A stretch of 36,734 nucleotides of DNA from Anoxybacillus pushchinoensis. GTDB lineage: Bacteria > Bacillota > Bacilli > Bacillales > Anoxybacillaceae. This document shows, in pieces, positions 18,816 through 28,500 of this stretch (positions within the stretch are counted from its first letter, which is position 1; every line of letters begins with the position of its first letter). The translations under genes and the position numbers were made by a program. Location: the NCBI RefSeq assembly GCF_900111795.1, contig NZ_FOJQ01000024.1, positions 1-36,734 on the forward strand, written 5' to 3'. The notes under the pieces are model-generated. The model saw only the letters and a program-made list of their open reading frames with translations, made no database searches and had not been told where the DNA came from.

Positions 18816-18876
18816 ATCCCCCCTCCTACTTTTCCATCATTTGTTGTATACTATATGTAAGAGGAGGGGGCGCGTG

Positions 18877-20035
18877 ATGACGAAGGTTGAGGTAAAACCG
18901 AGTGTTTTGCAATGGGCGATGAAACGTGCGGATCGTTTGGATAAGCTGAAAGATCAGTTTCCTCATATCGATAAATGGATTAGCCAGGAGAGCCAACCGA
19001 CGTTGAAGCAACTCGAAAAGCTTGCGAAAGCGACGTCTATCCCTCTTGGTTATTTCTTTCTTCCGAGTCCACCGGAGGAGAAGTTGAGCATTCCCCATTA
19101 TCGTACGGTGAAGGATGAAGGAGCCGCGCAGCCGAGTCCAAATCTTTTGGAAACGGTTCAAACGATGGAGAGACGGCAACAATGGATGCGCGATTATTTA
19201 GTTCGATTAGGCAACCAACCTTTGGATTATGTAGGCCGTGCGAACTTATCAACGAATCCAAAGCTCGTTGCCCAAAATATGAGAAAAACGTTAGGGTTAG
19301 AAAATGATTGGGCATCGAGGCAGCCGAATTGGCAGGAAGCTTTACGAAATCTTATTAAAAAAAATTGAAGATATTGGGATTATCGTGGTCATTAACGGAG
19401 TAGTCGGCAATAATACGCATCGGAAATTAGATGTTGCTGAGTTTCGCGGCTTCGTCCTTATTGATGACTATGCTCCCTTAATATTTGTGAACGGGAGAGA
19501 TGGGAAGGCAGCACAAATGTTTACATTGGCGCACGAACTTGTCCATGTTTGGTATGGGACGAGCGCTGCGTTCGATTTAGCCAATCTTCAACCTGCTGAT
19601 ATTAAAATTGAAAGTATGTGTAACGAAGCTGCAGCGGAGTTTCTTGCCCCTGAAGACGAATTGCTTCGTTTATGGAGGCGTGTCGGCACGTCAGGGGATC
19701 GTTTTAAACAAATCGCCCGTCATTTTAAAATCAGTGAAATTGTGGCCGCCCGCAGAGCTCTAGACTTAAAACTGATTACAAAAGAAGAGTTCTTTTTGTT
19801 TTATGAAGCGTATATTAAACGGCTCCGACAAGAGGCGGAAGAAACGAAAACGGATGGTGGGGGCAACTTTTATGCTATTCAAAATATGCGCATTGGCCGC
19901 CGTTTTGCTGAAGCGGTGATACGAGCTGCAAAGGAAGGAACGATCCTTTACCGAGAAGCCTATCGATTGACGGGGCTATCCGAAACCACTTTCGATAAGT
20001 TTGCTAAATATGTCGATGGCGGGAGATTTGTATGA
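18877..20035 (+). pseudogene. ImmA/IrrE-type metallopeptidase with N-terminal HTH, frameshifted
   Basis: The first part, from ATG 18877 (AGGAGGGGG site upstream), is a COG2856-type N-terminus: SVLQWAMKRAD, then an HTH-like stretch KQLEKLAKATSIPLGYFFLPSPP. The continuation carries the gluzincin motif AHELVHVW and the later NEAAAEFLAP. The two halves lie in different frames and join exactly at an eight-A run (19357-19364): removing one A restores IKKIEDIGIIVV. So this is one gene broken by a one-base insertion, or a sequencing error, or less likely a slippery site. ImmA/IrrE peptidases cleave repressor-like proteins and often pair with toxins. The stop overlaps a following ATG (ATGA), typical of coupling to a partner gene. 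Confidence 0.8.
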
Positions 20036-20094
20036 GCTCTAACTATACGTTTTTGATGGATACAAATGGAAAGCGGTCGCATCATCAGCATTAG
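20032..20094 (+). pseudogene. Remnant start of a probable PIN-domain partner gene
   Basis: The ATG overlaps the peptidase stop in the coupled ATGA arrangement. The short frame reads YTFLMDTN before becoming unrelated sequence and stopping after about 20 codons. A start followed by L-[LMI]-D-T/S-N is the usual beginning of PIN ribonuclease toxins, which are common partners of COG2856 peptidases. The sequence switches within about 20040-20070 into a type I restriction subunit frame, so the rest of the toxin gene appears deleted. The call is an inference from very few residues. Confidence 0.4.
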
Positions 20095-20981
20095 CAAAAG
20101 CAAACAGTGCCCTGTCACTGTTCGCTCAAAAGCGCTATGAAGTCATTCGCGACGGAGCAGAATTTGTTCAGCAAACAGAAAAAAGAAAATCGCTGTTTAT
20201 GACGGAAACGAAAAAGTTGAAAGATGTTTATAAAATTTGCACCGGTTTGCTGACGAAAGAACAAAAAGAGGAAATTTCTTATTTTGTCGCTGTCCGTTCG
20301 TTTATTATGAAATCTTCACGAACAGGTACACCAGATTTAAAAGAAGTGAATGAGAGAATCTCAAAAATGCTGGAAGAAGCAATTTTAGAAGATGAAGTGA
20401 TGGTGTTGACTCAAGCGGTTTCATCGGAAAGTTTCGATTTGTTGAATGAAGAAAATATCAAAAAACTACGGGCATTGCCGCAAAAAAATATTGCGACAAC
20501 GATTTTAATGCGCGTATTAAAGCAAAAATTACAAGATGTGAAAAAGACAAACATGACAGTGAGCCAAACATTCTCCAAGCGTTTCGAGAAAATACTTGAA
20601 AAATATAATAACCGGAACGACTATACGGACGTGTACGAAGTGTTTGAAGAGCTTATTAAATTTAAAGAAGAGCTAGAAGAAGCGATTCAAGCAGGGAAGC
20701 AACTTGGCTTAACCGACGAGGAAAAGGCATTTTTTGATGTGCTAGGCTCTGATCCAGATATTAAAAAGTTAATGGAAGATGCTATTTTAATCAAAATCGC
20801 TAAAGAGTTAGCGAAAACGGTAAAAGAAAACCGCACACACGACTGGGATAAAAAAGCCCAAGCGCGCATGCGCCTTGAAATTAAGAAAGTACTACGTAAA
20901 TACGACTATCCGCCAAATAAACAACCGAAAGCGGTTGAAGATGTACTCGAGCAAGCGAAGTTGCAATGTATGAATATGTGA
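20067..20981 (+). pseudogene. hsdR: HsdR C-terminal fragment (type I restriction endonuclease, DUF3387 end)
   Basis: In one frame from about 20067 the sequence reads WKAVASSALAKANSALSLF...KSLFMTETKKLKDVYKICTGLLTKEQKEEISYFVAVRSFI and continues to 20981. This is the helical C-terminal region of type I restriction HsdR, the part contacting the methylase core. The nuclease and helicase domains are missing, as are hsdM and hsdS. The internal ATG at 20199 has no convincing ribosome binding site, so I read it as a remnant of about 304 residues, not a gene. It adjoins the truncated PIN gene, marking a deletion junction. Expression as a stand-alone protein cannot be excluded. Confidence 0.8.
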
Positions 20982-21006
20982 AGCAGATAGAGAGTCCCTG
21001 TGCTGG

Positions 21007-21034
21007 GAGACAGTAATTATGGAATTGCTGTCTC
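21007..21034 (+). terminator. Hairpin after the hsdR remnant
   Basis: GAGACAGTAATT (21007-21018) pairs along 12 positions (one G-T) with AATTGCTGTCTC (21023-21034) around a 4-base loop. No long T-run follows, so it may be a weak terminator or an mRNA stabiliser upstream of the next operon. The ~67 bases from here to ATG 21102 must hold that operon's promoter; TTGTTT at 21046-21051 and TATTCA at 21069-21074, 17 apart, is a weak possibility. Confidence 0.5.
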
Positions 21035-21101
21035 TCAAGGGAATTTGTTTATTCACTAAATAAGCGTTATTCAATAATTTTGTAAGGGGTTTTTTATTTA
21101 T

Positions 21102-22619
21102 ATGGAAAGAGCATTTGATCAATTAGGGAAGCTTGTTCATGCAAAAAACGCACATAAGTATGGCATTGTTTATACGTGTCCTTGTTGTGGGGCGAGAGTA
21201 TTTAAAGCAGAGGGAAGAATACAATCCGCCCATTTTCGCCATGAGCGAGGACAAGGGTCTAAACGATGTGAGCTTTATGTTCAAGGTTTAACGAGTTCGT
21301 CTCGTTTGGATGACTATTCAGTGATGGTAAGTCGCCCTTTTATTACGTTCGAATCAGATGGGGACGATTGGAATCTTTTTATTACATTCCCTTACTTAAC
21401 TCCTTCTCAAGCGAGACAATGCGATTTACAACATTTACACTTTAAAATAAAATGCAATGAAATGAATTCCTTTATTTCATCCGCCCAGCTCTGGCCAAAC
21501 TCTAATGAAAATAAGCTTCAAATTGTTCCTAAAGAAAGCTATAGTTTCTCTTTCGTGAGAAAAGAAGATGAAAGATGTTATGAAAAGCTTGGCCTTTTTT
21601 GGCCTGAATACATGAAAGGGTTTAGAAACAGTGTATATTTGTTTCCATTGATAAACAAAAATTTTTGTATGGTTGAACCTAAGGAATTATCGCTGAATGA
21701 TACGTTTTATATGATGTCGCGAAAAAAAATAGAATTTCCGAAGGAAATATATGCAAAAGCATTAAACAAAAAATATGGGTGGTTTGCTTACAAAATTCAG
21801 CTTCCATATGTGTTAACGGATTCATTAATAAAGTGGTTTCAACGATTTGGATATTTTTTGAAACCGCCGTATTATTACTTAGATATAGTATTTCCTTCAG
21901 TTTTCGGGAGAAAAAACGGTGCGTTCTTCATTGAAGAAAAGGAATGTATAATTCAAGTAACGTTTCGAGATTTTAAACCACAAAATTTTCACTTAATCCA
22001 TATTAAGCCTGACTATACAAGCAAGGAATACCGCTTATCAAATAATTTTTTTAAGAAGGTTATATTAGATAAAAAAGGGTTTCATACTTTTTACATTAAA
22101 AATCAAGAAGGAAAAATGTTACATTTATATTATGGTGAAAAGATCGATACCCACTTTCTGGATAAAGTAGATTCCGCAATTACGGTTGACCAACAACAGT
22201 TAGAACTATTTGAAAAAAAGAGCGTTTCAAAATATAAGTCGATTTCTGTCATGGAGCCCCTTTCCTTACCTTATTGGATCAAAGAAAAAAATAAGTTTGC
22301 AAGGGAGCTCAACCATGGGGGAAACTTTTTTTATCCATCCGTTGAGAAAATTTTCATTCCTGGGATTTGGCTCTTCTCCTTTTCCTTAGAAGAAGATCAA
22401 CGGCATGATGAGTTTGATTGGCATAAAATTTTGTTGGCATATATGCGGATGGAACAAGAAGCAACTAATTGGATTTCGAACGAACAATACATTTTTTTGA
22501 AGAAGTGTTTAGGAAGTATATATGATAAAAACTTGCAATCGAAATTAACGTATTATTTAAAATTGTATCGCAATCAGGTTCCAAAGCTTGTCAAAGAGTC
22601 TGTTCAAAGAATGAAATAA
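21102..22619 (+). CDS. CoiA-like zinc-finger protein, first gene of the DUF1998-helicase operon
   Basis: The 505-residue protein begins with a small Zn-binding module, CPCCG (C26, C28, C29), AHFRH (H44, H47) and C56. This is the arrangement seen at the N-terminus of CoiA-like competence proteins. The remaining ~430 residues are rich in aromatic and beta-type segments and I recognise no known catalytic motif; in particular I cannot find a CoiA nuclease site. An AAGGGG site lies 12 bases before the ATG. The gene is 13 bases upstream of the next. Its position in a B-C-D-E-like order before a giant DUF1998 helicase suggests the role of DruB in Druantia-type systems; this is a positional hypothesis only. 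Confidence 0.75.
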   Translation: MERAFDQLGKLVHAKNAHKYGIVYTCPCCGARVFKAEGRIQSAHFRHERGQGSKRCELYVQGLTSSSRLDDYSVMVSRPFITFESDGDDWNLFITFPYLTPSQARQCDLQHLHFKIKCNEMNSFISSAQLWPNSNENKLQIVPKESYSFSFVRKEDERCYEKLGLFWPEYMKGFRNSVYLFPLINKNFCMVEPKELSLNDTFYMMSRKKIEFPKEIYAKALNKKYGWFAYKIQLPYVLTDSLIKWFQRFGYFLKPPYYYLDIVFPSVFGRKNGAFFIEEKECIIQVTFRDFKPQNFHLIHIKPDYTSKEYRLSNNFFKKVILDKKGFHTFYIKNQEGKMLHLYYGEKIDTHFLDKVDSAITVDQQQLELFEKKSVSKYKSISVMEPLSLPYWIKEKNKFARELNHGGNFFYPSVEKIFIPGIWLFSFSLEEDQRHDEFDWHKILLAYMRMEQEATNWISNEQYIFLKKCLGSIYDKNLQSKLTYYLKLYRNQVPKLVKESVQRMK

Positions 22620-22632
22620 CGAGGGGATAGCT

Positions 22633-24612
22633 GTGAAAACGATTTTTGGCATTATTGAGAGAGAAAGACGACCAAATAAAAAATATATGTTTGTTAAGGT
22701 TCTAGCGGAATACAAAGATCACCAGTTAATCGAGGTTAAAGATCCTTGTCTCGACTATCCTAGTGAGGGAGAAGTGATATGGTCTCCTGTGCCAGAAGGA
22801 ATAAATGTGGGAAAATTAGGATTCTATACAATAGAAGAGAGAGAGGAAGAGGATTATATAGGGAAGCCCATATACTCAAAGTACATGGTATACACAGAAT
22901 TAGAGGACTTAAAATACTACGAGGTTGTTAAAATACCGTTTTCACTTGCCAAAAATACTGAAATCATTTATTTAATCCAAAACGGGATTGATGCCCCGCA
23001 GAAGTTTAGTTCAGATATTTTATTGTTGACGAACGATAATTATTTGATCGGACCTTACCGTACTAAACAAACAAAAGATGGGAAATGGGCCATTGATTCG
23101 TCCGATGATAAGTGGTTGGAGATTCGAAAAAAGAGTATAAATCTTGTTGAGTATTATGATAAAAACATAGGAGAAACACGTTATTTTACATCAACTATGT
23201 TAATGGATCGTGTTGAAGATTATCTTGATTGTGCCACGAATGAGCGGATTATGCGCTATGCATTAAAAACGCTCAAGGAGTACCAACAAGTTCAAGAGAT
23301 TTCAAGAAAAATTATTAGCCAGCTGTCTGATTTGGTTAGCGAACTTCCTTCTCAAGTTCATTATGAGCGTATTATGACAGCTATTGAGTTATTAACTAAA
23401 TATGAGGTAACAGAGGAAGACGTTAGCCGATTTGAAGGGGAATTATTGCAATATCCGGCTATTCAAAAGAAGATGCAAGCATTATTGGAAGAGAAGTTTA
23501 ATGCTGAGAAAAAAAGAATTGAAGAGGAACATCGAAAAACGTTAAACGAAACTGCGCATTTGCGTAAAGAGAAAGAGCATCTATTATTAGAAATGGAAAA
23601 GCTAAGTCAACAGATAAAACTATCAGAAGAAAAACTAAAAAAAGCGGATAAAGCATTGAATGATAAAATAAAGGAAATGAAGGAAAATATTTTCTGTACG
23701 TTAGCAGACTTAGTCCCGTTAGCGAGTTTAGGGATAACCGTTTCTCAACATCAAGTTACAAACTACCGAGATGAGTCTCTTTGGATGGTAAAAGACAATG
23801 AAGAGGCGCTGGTGTATGATAATACTCATGATTTATTGGAGTATGCTGTAAAAAACTTGTCGATGCTTGGTATAGAGGATAATAAAGCGCTGTTAGTAGC
23901 TAAGACTGTGGTTGGGGCGATGTTATTTAGAACACCAATCGTGATAAAGGGGGGCACTAGTTTTGAATTAGCGCAAGTGATTGGTTGGACCATTGCAGGA
24001 AATGAGCACCTAACGATTTTCCCTGATATGAAAAATTTCAACAACCAAACACTTGTCGAGAGCTTCTCTAATTATGTACGGTCTGATTGTGTAAAATCTG
24101 TACATTTATGTCAAATTGAAAATTCACCGGCTGAATTGTATTTGCCATCGTTTTTAGATTATTGGCGAATTTCTATTGAAGAATCGTTGCCAGAATTAGT
24201 TCTTATAAGTATTAAAGAAGATAGCGATTTGACTGATTCCTTCATTCAAAAATTGCCGTTTGCGCCGATAATAGATGCAGATGGAATGGTAACAAATGCA
24301 AATATTCGATCGCTGAGAAAGGCACGTAGTTTAGTGTTTGGTTCCATCTCGTCGCACTTGCTGATAGAAGATGATATATTAAGAAGAAAGTCGAGTGAAT
24401 TTAGCAGCTTTTTAGAGATCGTTAAAGAGGTTATACCGTTTACTAAACAAAAAGAATCATTTAACAAATGGTTTCGGTTATTAGAAGACGAACTGTTAGA
24501 GGAAGAAGAGGTGTCTGTGTGGATTACTAAAGTATTGTTGCAACCTTATATTGCCAATGAAAAGGCAATGAAAATTTTAGAAGAGTTCGATTACGAAAGT
24601 ATGATAGTTTAG
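22633..24612 (+). CDS. Coiled-coil protein with degenerate P-loop-like C-terminal domain
   Basis: The 659-residue protein starts at GTG 22633 behind GAGGGG. Residues ~1-250 are beta-rich and unrecognised. Residues ~276-352 form a strongly charged coiled coil. The C-terminal part contains PIVIKGGTSFELAQVIGW near 435-450 and LVLISIKEDSD near 522-532, spaced like Walker A and B strands of an AAA-type fold. The Walker A Lys is displaced (GGTS rather than GKS/T), so it may be a catalytically dead AAA domain. It is second of four tightly packed genes, followed by 15 bases. I recognise no family with certainty; a DruC-like role is possible from order and size. Confidence 0.7.
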   Translation: MKTIFGIIERERRPNKKYMFVKVLAEYKDHQLIEVKDPCLDYPSEGEVIWSPVPEGINVGKLGFYTIEEREEEDYIGKPIYSKYMVYTELEDLKYYEVVKIPFSLAKNTEIIYLIQNGIDAPQKFSSDILLLTNDNYLIGPYRTKQTKDGKWAIDSSDDKWLEIRKKSINLVEYYDKNIGETRYFTSTMLMDRVEDYLDCATNERIMRYALKTLKEYQQVQEISRKIISQLSDLVSELPSQVHYERIMTAIELLTKYEVTEEDVSRFEGELLQYPAIQKKMQALLEEKFNAEKKRIEEEHRKTLNETAHLRKEKEHLLLEMEKLSQQIKLSEEKLKKADKALNDKIKEMKENIFCTLADLVPLASLGITVSQHQVTNYRDESLWMVKDNEEALVYDNTHDLLEYAVKNLSMLGIEDNKALLVAKTVVGAMLFRTPIVIKGGTSFELAQVIGWTIAGNEHLTIFPDMKNFNNQTLVESFSNYVRSDCVKSVHLCQIENSPAELYLPSFLDYWRISIEESLPELVLISIKEDSDLTDSFIQKLPFAPIIDADGMVTNANIRSLRKARSLVFGSISSHLLIEDDILRRKSSEFSSFLEIVKEVIPFTKQKESFNKWFRLLEDELLEEEEVSVWITKVLLQPYIANEKAMKILEEFDYESMIV

Positions 24613-24627
24613 CAAAGGAATGGGAAA

Positions 24628-25584
24628 ATGTTAGGGGAAAGATGGGAACCGAAAATACAGCAATTTAGACAAATAAAATCTCATGCTTTTTCTTTATTAC
24701 ATTTTTATGCGTTTGAAGAACAAAAAATGCAACCTGTTCATTTTCAGCAGTTGATTCCACCACTTCAAAGGCTAATAAAAAGCGATTTTTTTGAAGATTT
24801 TAGGAATCTTATGAAAGATGAAGACAATAGAACTGAGGCCCAAATGTTGCTTGAATGGTTATCTAGTTTGGGGGAAGTGTTAAAACTGCCCAATGGATAC
24901 TATTTACCGCTACCACCACGTTTTGTTGAACTCCCATCATCTAAAAACTTGATTTTGCTTAGCAGTATGAGAGGGACTATCGATAAGTATTATGGATGTG
25001 GTAGTGGGTATACAGAAGATAGTAACGGTTTTCCGACGCTGACACTTGATGAATGGATGCCGTCATTGTCTGTAAATGAATTCATTAAAACAATCAAATC
25101 GGAGAAGCCAACACAGTTGACTGACGAACCAACCGAAGTTTTTTTGCCACAAACAAAACGTAAGTGGCACCCATTTCAGACGAATCTCATATCGCAGTTC
25201 GACTGTTATATTGCTAGATACAACTTGAAGAACAGTCAGCCGTTTTACTTTTGGGTTGAAAAGGGAAGTTATTATAAAATACCAGCCGATTATTTGGATA
25301 TTGCAAAATACGCGTTGGAATACAGAGCTGGGATTAAAACAACGGTAAAATGTACAAAAATTCATGGGGAGCTTATTCATATCCGTTTTTCTAAAAGGTT
25401 GCCAATATCCGAAGAAAGAATGCTCATGCTATTTGCTTTCCCATTTTCCTTTATAAAGCCGATTGAATGGATTATGTCTTTTCAGCATTATTCAGACTTT
25501 ATTTGGGTTTTGCAACGACTAGGAATTGATCATACTTCAATACTATGGGGGGAGCTGAAGTTTGATGATGGAGTTCACCATTAA
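24628..25584 (+). CDS. Uncharacterised 318-residue protein in the DUF1998-helicase operon
   Basis: No family is recognised. The first ~100 residues are helical, ending in LKLPNGYYLPLPPRFVELP; a LILLSSMRGTI segment follows, and the C-terminal half is basic and aromatic (FYFWVEKGSYYKIP, HIRFSKRLPISEERMLML). There are no transmembrane segments and no Cys/His zinc pattern. AAAGGA sits 8 bases before ATG 24628. The 3' end overlaps the helicase start by 20 bases, so translation is coupled and a physical partnership with the helicase is plausible. By position and size it could stand for DruD; I cannot test similarity here. Confidence 0.7.
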   Translation: MLGERWEPKIQQFRQIKSHAFSLLHFYAFEEQKMQPVHFQQLIPPLQRLIKSDFFEDFRNLMKDEDNRTEAQMLLEWLSSLGEVLKLPNGYYLPLPPRFVELPSSKNLILLSSMRGTIDKYYGCGSGYTEDSNGFPTLTLDEWMPSLSVNEFIKTIKSEKPTQLTDEPTEVFLPQTKRKWHPFQTNLISQFDCYIARYNLKNSQPFYFWVEKGSYYKIPADYLDIAKYALEYRAGIKTTVKCTKIHGELIHIRFSKRLPISEERMLMLFAFPFSFIKPIEWIMSFQHYSDFIWVLQRLGIDHTSILWGELKFDDGVHH

Positions 25585-28500
25585 CTCGGTTTCTGCACGA
25601 CTACACCAAAAGCTAAGGGAGTATATTGAAGCGCAGTATCCAATTAGCCATCATTCCCTGTTGTTAGAACGGAGAGAATTGCTAGATTCCCAAGGAATCA
25701 TTTCAAAAGAGCCGTATATTGAGGCAACACCTGTCTATGAACTGGGCTCAACATATGAACAAATAAACTTACCAAGTCACTGCAAAGAGGCAATGATGTG
25801 TTTTTCGGATTTATCTCCAAGTGTAGGGATTTATAAGAGACCATATGTTCACCAACAAGAGGCATTAGAGTCATTTCTGAAAGATGGGAACGATTTAGTT
25901 GTAGCAACTGGTACAGGATCAGGTAAAACAGAGTCATTTTTACATCCTATTTTGAACGCATTGATCGACGAAGGAACTAGTAGGAGGGAACAATTTCAAA
26001 CACATGCTGTTCGAGCATTAATTTTATATCCGATGAATGCGCTAGTTAGCGATCAAATTGCAAGGCTACGTAAACTTTTTGGTGACGAACGGGTGGCAAA
26101 GTATTTTCGAGAGCGTTTCGGGCGTCACCCGTTGTTTGGTATGTATACATCGCGAACCCCTTATCCCGGGGAGCGTACAGATGAAAAAGATAAATATCAA
26201 TTGAAAGAAATCCTTCAATACTATTTAGACATTGAAACGAATCAGCCACAATTAGTAATAGAAATGAAAAAAAGGGGAAAATGGCTCGCAAAAAACTTAG
26301 AAGCTTTTTGTTCAGGTAAAAGAGGGGATTGGAAATCCCGATATTTGACATCTCCAGATGATCGTGAGCTATTTACTAGACATGAAATGCAAACGACTCC
26401 ACCAGATATTTTGGTAACAAACTACTCGATGTTAGAGTATATGTTGATGAGACCTATTGAGCGACCGATTTGGGAAAAAACAAGACAGTGGCTTGCAGAA
26501 AATGAAGAAAATAAATTTATCTTAGTGCTTGATGAGGCGCATATGTACCGTGGAACAAGCGGTGCTGAAGTAGCATTGCTCATAAGAAGATTGCAGGCAA
26601 GATTAGGGATTACACGTGATCGATTGCGTTGTATTTTAACGAGCGCGAGTTTAGGCACGGAGAATGATGATTTGGTGGCTATTGAATTTGCAGAACAGTT
26701 AACAGGGAAGCCTAGAAGTCGCTCTTTTAAATTAATAAAAGGGACGAGGGAGAAAAGAGCACCAGGTAGAATCGGTACAGCTAATGAGGCTTATTCTCTT
26801 GCTTTATTAGATAGTGAGCAGTTTACTAATCGTATTCATCAGTATAATATGTTAAAAAATAACCTTCAAGTTATAGCAGACCGGCTCGGTTGGCAAAATG
26901 TTCCGAATGAACTTGAAGAGTTACCAGCATACTTATATAAAAGTTTAGATGGATTTGGTCCGCTTGAATTAATTATTGAACAAATAAGTGGAAACGCTCA
27001 AAAATTTAGTGATATTGCTAAGATAGTGTTTCCGGATGTGGAGGAAGAAATTGCACAAAAAGCGACGAGCCATTTATTAATGTTGGGCAATGCGGCAAAA
27101 AACAATGAACGGGTGCTGTTACCGGTACGGATACATTTATTTTTTAAAGGCGTATCAGGTATTTACGTATGCACAAATCCTAAGTGTGATGCAAGAAGGG
27201 TAAAGGAAGACGATTCAATTTTAGGGAAAATGTATGATTCCCCTAAACTAAAATGCACTTGCCGTGAGGAAGCAAGAATTTATGAATTACTGACTCACCG
27301 AAAATGTGGTACCGCTTTTATTAGAGGATATATCTCCAAAAAGAATGATAATTATTTATGGACAGAGAAAGGGAAAGGAATCGTTGATGAGGAATTGACG
27401 GAGGTTCATTTGCTAGTTGAGCCGCCACATGAAAAAATACAAAAAGGAAATCGGGCGGCACGTCCTGTATGGCTTGATATAAGAACAGGGTATTTAATGA
27501 AATCTCCCCCTGATGATCCTGAAGGTTACCTGAAACTGTATTGGCCGAACAACGATGCGAATAAGAACAAAAAGAAAAATCAAGCGGTCACTTTTCAACA
27601 ATGTCCTTGTTGCATGAGAAAAGTGCAAGGAACGATTACGGATCTAAAAACAAAAGGGGAACAGCCTTTTGCCAATCTAGTTCGCGAGCAATTTTTATTG
27701 CAGCCTCCTGTAAAACTAGATAAAAAGTTGCCTAATGAGGGACGAAAGGTGTTGTTATTTTCTGATGGTCGCCAAAAGGCGGCACGTCTTGCAAGGGATA
27801 TTCCGTATGAAGTAGAGCTAGACTCTTTTAGACAGGCGATTTTATTGGCTGCACAAAAATTGATTGATCAAGAGGTAGAACCGAAACTTAGCAGTTCTCT
27901 GTATTGTGCTTTTCTTCAAGTGGTTGACGAGCATAAATTATATTTTTTTGATGATCAAGATAGAAAATCGCTCGCAAGCCATATTCAAACTTTGAAGGAT
28001 AACTTTGATGATGAGTATGAGGACCTGGTTGAAGATGGCGATATTGAGCCTTTAGCTCGTTTTAAAACAGAACTACTTCGCCAGCTTTGCCATCCGTTAT
28101 ATTCTATTTACACAACTGCCACGGGTTACTTGGAGCCTGTAGAGAAGGAAGTAGCAAGAATAGATAAAAAATTAAAGGGGATATTGTCAAAAGAAGATAT
28201 TTATGTACTGATAGCTATTTTTATTCAAGAAATGTTAGATAAGATAGCTATCGATTCAACCGTTCAATTTTATGAGCGACTGAAGATTAGGGGATTTGGC
28301 GAGGATGAGTGGGGAGTTAATAAAGGTTATATATCGAAGAATTTAGAGAATATCATTAACCTTTATGTTCAAAATCAAGAGCATAAACAGCTGATTGTAG
28401 ATGCACTGTTTAAATTGTGCACAGAATCAGAAGGAAGATATTATTTATCCCCTAGAAAATTAAAACTGATGCCTGGCATTTATACAACGTGGTATAAATG

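Noticed and set aside
20199-20981. A 260-residue ORF as an independent gene
   Set aside because: The frame is open further upstream with HsdR-like sequence and the ATG lacks a ribosome binding site; it is better read as the tail of hsdR.
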